Shown here: positions 19,901 to 23,229 of the stretch, piece by piece
How positions within the stretch are numbered: position 1 is the stretch's first letter
How the letters are laid out: the number at the start of each line of letters is the position of its first letter
Assembly (NCBI GenBank): GCA_019649035.1
Contig: BMAT01004146.1
Location: forward strand, 532,430 to 555,658
DNA: 23,229 bases
Origin: Elysia marginata
Taxonomy: Eukaryota; Mollusca; Gastropoda; Plakobranchidae
Direction: 5' to 3'
The notes under the pieces: model-generated
What the model was told of the DNA's origin: nothing
What the model saw: the letters and a program-made list of their open reading frames with translations, nothing else
The model's database searches: none
Position numbers and translations under genes: made by a program

Positions 19901-22404
19901 TTAAATTTTGAATCTTAAGTCATGCACAGTGTGCAAAAGATGCTTGGAGTTTGTAAAGATAAGCATTCATTGCAAATCCATGCCGATGTAAAACTGCACA
20001 GTATAAGATGGGTGGAGAGAAATGAAACAAATTTTTTAATTAGGTTTATTTAGCTATTACGTGTGTAAGTAAGAAAAAATATGGGCAAAGTTCAGCAAAA
20101 AAAAAGAAGCTTGACTGTCTCAATACTCATACGAAGAAATAAAAAAATTTAAGATTCATACTGAATCAGGCAGCAAAACTAATTTGATCATATTCACTTG
20201 AGCACACTTAAGCACATGTTGCTATGTATGTAAAGATGAGTTGCTATTTTGAAATAAATACCTCCATTTTTCTTTCTTTTTTTTTTAAATATTTTTTCCC
20301 TTAAAAAAGGAGTCAAATTTTGATCTGTCATGATTTTACTTTAAAACTAAGCTAAATTCCATAAGACATTCATGGTAGGATTCTTTTTGTATTATGATTG
20401 AGAAATGTGACCGAGCCAAAAACATGGTAAGAAAAATTTCAGGGTAATGATTACGACTCAAAAATTGCAGTAATCTAAGTATTTGCTCTCCTCTCCCTGA
20501 ACTTTTGAATGTTAGCCACTGAACTAGAAGCTTTACAATATTAATATATTAAATCAAGTAAGCATTATTTCATGACATAAGTTCTTGTCTATACTCATTT
20601 GGTCTAGAACTGGTAAAAAGATTTTATACTAGTCACAGACTAGCTTGCATTACTTGCTGCAATACTTCTAGACTCAGTTGGAAAATGATAAAATTTAAAA
20701 GCAAAAGAGAACTGTGGTAAAATGTAGCTGAAGCCTGACATTGACATAGACAAAGAAATATAATAAAATTAAATCAATGTGTCCTTGAAATCAAAATCAC
20801 AAAAGTGTATTTTAGGGATCTTTGATCAAAATGTTTTGTATGTTTGTGAGGCACATCAGCCTACTAGCCAGACTTGGTTAAAATAGATCTCATAACAATT
20901 AAACAACTATCTGGTATTCACATAATTAACATAAATAGACATACCAGCAAACATAAATGTATCCACTTCATTCCGAATTTCTTGTGTGGTCATTGCTTTG
21001 CCATCTTCATCTCTAGCCATAAGGAGAATATCTATGAAGTCAAGGTGACGCTTTTGGGGTTTATAGTCTTCTCGTTCCTGATTAAGAATTTTTTTTAAAA
21101 ATTGTAACTTTTGTCAGGGCTACATTGCGTGTGACACAGCATTAAGTGGTAATGGGTCTACTTAGTTCATTACTCATGCAACCCTTTTAAGAGAATACAT
21201 TTTCTGAAAGCTTAAATCCCTTTCTTTTTCTTTAGAGTGATTTAAAACCATAACACAACATATTATGTTTTATTGTCTTAGCTGCTTGGTAAACAAACAA
21301 TGTATCAAGTTTAGCTCATTTAATTGAAGGATTGCATGAAAACATGAACACTAGATGTAGAGAGCAAGAGACAGCTGCGCCAAGACAATAAACCCTTTCA
21401 TTACACAAATCTGGTAGTAGCCTTACTTTCAATTCAATTTTAAAACTCACTTGTCATACCAGATGGTTGTGGATGGGCATGTAACCTCTAATAACATCAA
21501 ATAATGAACAAACAGGGAAATTATCTTAGGTTAGCCGACCCCCCTGCTTAGGTAACTGACTCCCTTTGTATTAATGCCAATGCTATTAGCCTTAGTTAGG
21601 GTCCATTAGGAGATGGGATATACAGGGATAGACAAAGAGGTGGGAAATTTTGCATGTCTATATTCAACAATCTGACAAATAAGAGGTGGTGTGGGTAGAA
21701 ATGGTGTTTGATGGGCTGAGGTTACAAGATCTTGACAGCTTCTCAGTAACTGATTTACTAACACCCCACCCAAAACATGATACACTCGCACACAGATGAA
21801 GTTGACCACACAAGATGTCAAGGTCTGTCTGGGACATTCTGAACTGTAACATGTTAGATTAGTCACCTGTCAGGTTTGTTCCAATATCCAGCCCCCTGTC
21901 ATTCAGTGTTACACAAGTCATTCCCTCTTCAACTGAGTGACACTAAAAAGCAGGTACATGAATAACTATAGAATGTCATTTTGTACCTGTATCTTTGTCA
22001 TTAAAAAAAATAAAACAGTTAAGCTTTGCGAAGCTCTACCCGCATAAATCTAATAAAATGAATTATCATACTGCACTCCTTGTTGAAAAAACTAAAAACG
22101 TTCACTATTTTTGACTGTAGCAGCACAAATCTCAAAGATCTCAGATACATAATATCAGTGAAAAATGATTAAATTAATAATGTCTTTTTCACAATTCTTA
22201 AGTAGTGAGCAGTGGCAGTAAGAGCATAGCTTACCAGTTCTGACTTTCTTTTTTGAATGATTTCATCTGCCATGGAGTGAACCAAGTCACAACACTGGAA
22301 AAAAGTATGTCCTACTTCAGATCGCTTGAAAATGAAAGTTGGCCAATACCACGGTGTCCTTTGAAATAGATGCAATGAATTTGAAATGAACTCAGCACCA
22401 ATAA
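13808..22404 (-). CDS. Cytochrome P450, CYP4-like (3' part, six exons, partial at 5' end)
   Basis: Haem-thiolate monooxygenase of the CYP4 clan, normally an ER-membrane enzyme that hydroxylates fatty acids or related lipids using electrons from P450 reductase. Join on the minus strand: 22404-22235, 21077-20945, 19744-19615, 19042-18839, 15387-15247, 13913-13808. All five introns are GT-AG, with phases 0, 1, 2, 2 and 2. The 884 nt encode about 293 residues to a TAG at 13810-13808, against roughly 500 for the family, so the N-terminal 40% (anchor, helices A-F) is off the window. Visible landmarks in order: [14 protein letters not shown] (I helix), [11 protein letters not shown] (ExxR, K helix), [22 protein letters not shown] (Cys haem ligand) and [11 protein letters not shown] at the C-terminus. 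The reading frame has no breaks and nothing suggests a pseudogene. CYP4 membership is well supported by motif spelling; the subfamily and substrate cannot be assigned. The I-helix has Ala where many CYP4s have the haem-linking Glu. Confidence 0.93.
13914..15246 (-). other. P450 intron E/F, with piggyBac-like fragment
   Basis: 1333-bp GT-AG intron. Besides the piggyBac-like remnant at 14297-14700 it is AT-rich; I see nothing recognisable in 13925-14290 or 14710-15240. Confidence 0.8.
14297..14700 (-). pseudogene. piggyBac-like transposase N-terminal fragment (decayed)
   Basis: On the minus strand an acidic leader ([12 protein letters not shown], interrupted by stops near 14661 and 14645) runs into [20 protein letters not shown]. 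Then follow [29 protein letters not shown] and [20 protein letters not shown] before the frame ends at 14306. Acidic leader, a W-S-x-x-F, then P-x-D and a hydrophobic stretch is the usual start of piggyBac/PGBD-type transposases. The DDD catalytic part is missing. Right next to the end, TTAA (14297-14300) is followed by CCCTTTCAAG, like a piggyBac terminus at its TTAA target. I did not find the opposite end. Assignment rests on pattern only. Confidence 0.5.
15247..15387 (-). other. P450 exon E (haem-binding loop)
   Basis: 141 nt, acceptor attgtag, donor GTAAGT. It encodes [40 protein letters not shown] and [16 protein letters not shown] at 15329-15300 fits the P450 signature FxxGxRxCxG; the Cys codon at 15308-15306 is the axial haem ligand. 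Joined to exon D it restores E-F-K-P-E-R-F, which supports the 3.45-kb intron between them. Confidence 0.97.
16584..17947 (+). mobile_element. Tigger/pogo-like DNA transposon, internally deleted (1364 bp)
   Basis: The element is bounded by perfect 24-bp terminal inverted repeats at 16584-16607 and 17924-17947 (starting CAGTAGAATCCCTTTAAACC). Each is flanked by TA (16582-16583 and 17948-17949), the target duplication of pogo/Tigger elements of the Tc1-mariner superfamily. AACCGAAA-type words recur subterminally near 16690 and 17896. Inside is a frameshifted N-terminal transposase fragment at 17335-17755; the DDE catalytic part is missing, so the copy is non-autonomous. The perfect repeats suggest a fairly recent insertion or recent mobility in trans. 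It sits in a P450 intron, transposase strand opposite to the gene. Confidence 0.9.
17335..17755 (+). pseudogene. Truncated, frameshifted Tigger/pogo transposase (CENP-B-like DNA-binding part)
   Basis: Two overlapping frames describe one ancestral protein. Frame one (17335-17535; second ATG at 17350) reads [20 protein letters not shown] then [20 protein letters not shown], a CENP-B N-terminal / psq-type helix-turn-helix. Around 17520-17535 the frame shifts by +1 and continues as [40 protein letters not shown] and KFKQR, the second (Tc5/CENP-B type) helix-turn-helix ending in the usual W-[VL]-x-K-F-K-x-R. It stops at about 17755 and the DDE domain is absent. These domains bind the element's ends; with the frameshift and missing catalytic core no active enzyme is expected. 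Family assignment is by motif recognition and supported by the terminal repeats. Confidence 0.88.
18139..18715 (-). mobile_element. CR1/L2-like LINE remnant, 3' end of reverse transcriptase ORF
   Basis: On the minus strand, with several frameshifts and stops, the conceptual sequence runs through [10 protein letters not shown], a [13 protein letters not shown]-like block, [67 protein letters not shown] and [13 protein letters not shown], ending VKPAL at TGA 18141-18139. This order (ANRI.GLI, ENVQRRATK, LSYEERL..L.LPSL, R..FF..R....WN.LP) is that of the C-terminus of CR1/L2/Jockey-like reverse transcriptase ORFs. The copy is 5'-truncated, as is usual for LINEs, and dead. It lies in the same orientation as the P450 whose intron holds it. 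Confidence 0.82.
18839..19042 (-). other. P450 exon D (K helix, ExxR)
   Basis: 204 nt, acceptor tatacag, donor GTATGG. It opens with G completing Trp, then [40 protein letters not shown] and finishes [11 protein letters not shown] across the junction. Glu at 18999-18997 and Arg at 18990-18988 form the ExxR pair that stabilises the core. PPVP and the VFPKGTLV strand are CYP4-like. Confidence 0.96.
19615..19744 (-). other. P450 exon C (I-helix HDTTSSG)
   Basis: 130 nt, acceptor cacatag, donor GTAATT. GG completes Gly, followed by [20 protein letters not shown], then [20 protein letters not shown] and IQ with TG of a Trp codon. The Thr of the (A/G)GxDT motif, needed for O2 protonation in P450s, is present. 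QIQEEVD and the acidic-Gly-Arg-Asp loop match the J helix region of CYP4. Confidence 0.94.
19779..19850. repeat. Intronic duplication, unit 1
   Basis: AAGCATCCTTATTATAAATC, then CACTGTATAAGAT and AGAGAGAAAT, resembles 19961-20032 in order and spacing; the two units are offset by 182 bp. It is a diverged local duplication inside P450 intron B/C. Confidence 0.5.
19961..20032. repeat. Intronic duplication, unit 2
   Basis: AAGCATTCATTGCAAATCCA, then CACAGTATAAGAT and GGAGAGAAAT, the counterpart of 19779-19850. Confidence 0.5.
20945..21077 (-). other. P450 exon B (I-helix start)
   Basis: 133 nt, acceptor aatcag, donor GTATGT. It starts in phase 0 with [20 protein letters not shown], continues [20 protein letters not shown] and ends FMFA plus the first base of the Gly codon. 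'LDFIDILL', 'DEDGKAMT' and '[11 protein letters not shown]' are typical of CYP4 proteins just before the oxygen-activating I-helix motif. Confidence 0.93.
21450..21945 (+). repeat. Dispersed repeat, copy C, in P450 intron A/B
   Basis: Starts near CACTTGTCATACCAGATGG and runs through TAACCTCTAATAACATCAAA, ACAAAGAGGTGGGAAATTTT, GATCTTGACAGCTTCTCAGT, CACCCCACCCA, TTAGTCACCTGTCAGG and CATTCAGTGTTACACAAG, all with counterparts in copy A on the opposite strand. Open frames here are not conserved between copies and are not counted as genes. Confidence 0.7.
22235..22404 (-). other. P450 exon A (first exon visible in window)
   Basis: 170 nt. The acceptor is attgcag at about 22411-22405 and the exon opens with TT, the last two bases of a codon, so an upstream exon ends in one base. 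It encodes [20 protein letters not shown] at its start and later [14 protein letters not shown], then donor GTAAGC, phase 0. The 'RTPWYWP' region and 'IIQKRKSEL' match the CYP4 segment between the F/G and H helices (family pattern RTPLY..DFIY, then a basic I..RK stretch). Homology here is weaker than in later exons, but splice phase and position agree. Confidence 0.85.
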
Positions 22405-23229
22405 CTGCAATGAACACTATTCTTTCTTATTTTCCTCTACAATTTAACAATTATATTTCTGATGGTCTCTGAAAATATTAATAATGTCAATTACAAATGT
22501 TTGCGAAGTCAGAATGATCTCTCTTAGAATAATTTTTTAAACTGTTCACTTCAGTCTCTAAGATAAAAATGGGGTAAACAGAAAGATGATGTTAATAAAA
22601 AACCTTTCGAATAATCTTTATTTCTAAACATGTATGATTTCATCTACATAAACACCAAAAAGCTTACACAGAAATAATGTCAAATATATATGCACTTCAT
22701 TAGCTACAACATAAACTAAATCTTTTAAACTATGGGAGATCAGATTTAAAGCAAATTCTTTTTCATTGTGTCAAAAATGAATGAGTGATTCCATTGCTTT
22801 TCTTAGAAGCTATTCGATTCAATGATATTTGCATGCTACAGTTTCCCATTCTATAAAAAAATAACAGTAAATAGGCAGACGATAACATCATAACTTGAGC
22901 CAGGGAGAGGATTGGTAATCCCAAATTCAAAGAAAAATTATTTCTGAACTCTTTCCCCATTATTTAATCATTGTCAAATAGAAATTAATCTTTTCCTAAA
23001 GAGTTGAATCATACTTTCCTTCTTTAAACATTTCCGTAAATTTGCCCAAATTGACATCTCTACGAGATAAAGGAGGGAAGTATTTTTGTTGTTGTTTTGT
23101 TAGGGTTTTTTTTTTTTTGTGGCCGACGTTCTGTGAGTGTCAAGTGAATGAGTGTGTCCTGGAAAGGCATAATGCCATAATGATGATTGAACTCACTTGC
23201 TTATGGGTCTAGGGGTCATTTACAAACCA
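22405..23229 (-). other. P450 intron upstream of exon A (incomplete)
   Basis: The minus strand shows no further P450 exon. The expected preceding segment (C helix W..R.R and the following F.FD.. region) is not seen, so this intron continues beyond the window. Confidence 0.6.

Noticed and set aside
22763-22960. Possible upstream P450 exon encoding a hydrophobic segment
   Set aside because: The peptide lacks P450 landmarks and does not match the segment expected just before exon A; the N-terminal anchor should lie several exons further upstream.
1-23229. CRISPR array, prokaryotic operon or phage-like system
   Set aside because: No direct-repeat/spacer arrays, ribosome binding sites or compact gene order; spliced exons and eukaryotic transposons argue against it.

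Overview
The window reads as nuclear DNA of an AT-rich animal genome. It has spliced GT-AG introns, long non-coding stretches, poly-A/poly-T and CT microsatellites, a tRNA-derived SINE-like repeat, a CR1/L2-type LINE remnant and several pogo/Tigger-type DNA transposon remnants. The P450 type and the repeat mixture suggest an invertebrate, most likely a lophotrochozoan such as a gastropod mollusc. This taxon call is an inference, because no decisive marker is visible. There are no prokaryotic operons, CRISPR arrays or rRNA genes.

The one convincing cellular gene is the 3' half of a CYP4-type cytochrome P450 on the minus strand. Six exons (22404-22235, 21077-20945, 19744-19615, 19042-18839, 15387-15247, 13913-13808) join in one open frame of 884 nt with GT-AG borders and compatible phases. 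They carry the I-helix AGHDTTSSG, the K-helix KESMR (ExxR), the EFKPERF segment, the haem-Cys motif [10 protein letters not shown] and a normal C-terminus with stop. The 5' exons (membrane anchor, substrate recognition sites) lie beyond 23229.

Layout: 1-1460 holds two copies of a dispersed repeat (a third is at 21450-21945) and an array of three 18-bp palindromes spaced exactly 44 bp. 3409-3643 is a SINE-like repeat with a CT-rich tail. 3650-10320 is AT-rich with no recognisable gene, but has an inverted repeat near 4.1-4.3 kb and an 85-bp pure purine tract near 9.6 kb. 10322-13538 is a probable stack of Tigger-like elements inserted into one another, with a 490-bp assembly gap in the innermost. 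13808-22404 is the P450 gene. Its introns hold a piggyBac-like fragment (14.3-14.7 kb), a Tigger-like element with perfect 24-bp terminal inverted repeats (16584-17947), a CR1/L2-like LINE 3' end (18.14-18.7 kb), a small intronic duplication (19.78-20.04 kb) and the third copy of the dispersed repeat.

I found no new multi-gene system. The observations most worth checking are the nested Tigger stack, the 44-bp palindrome array, the three-copy uncharacterised repeat, and the Ala in place of the CYP4 haem-linking Glu in the P450 I-helix.
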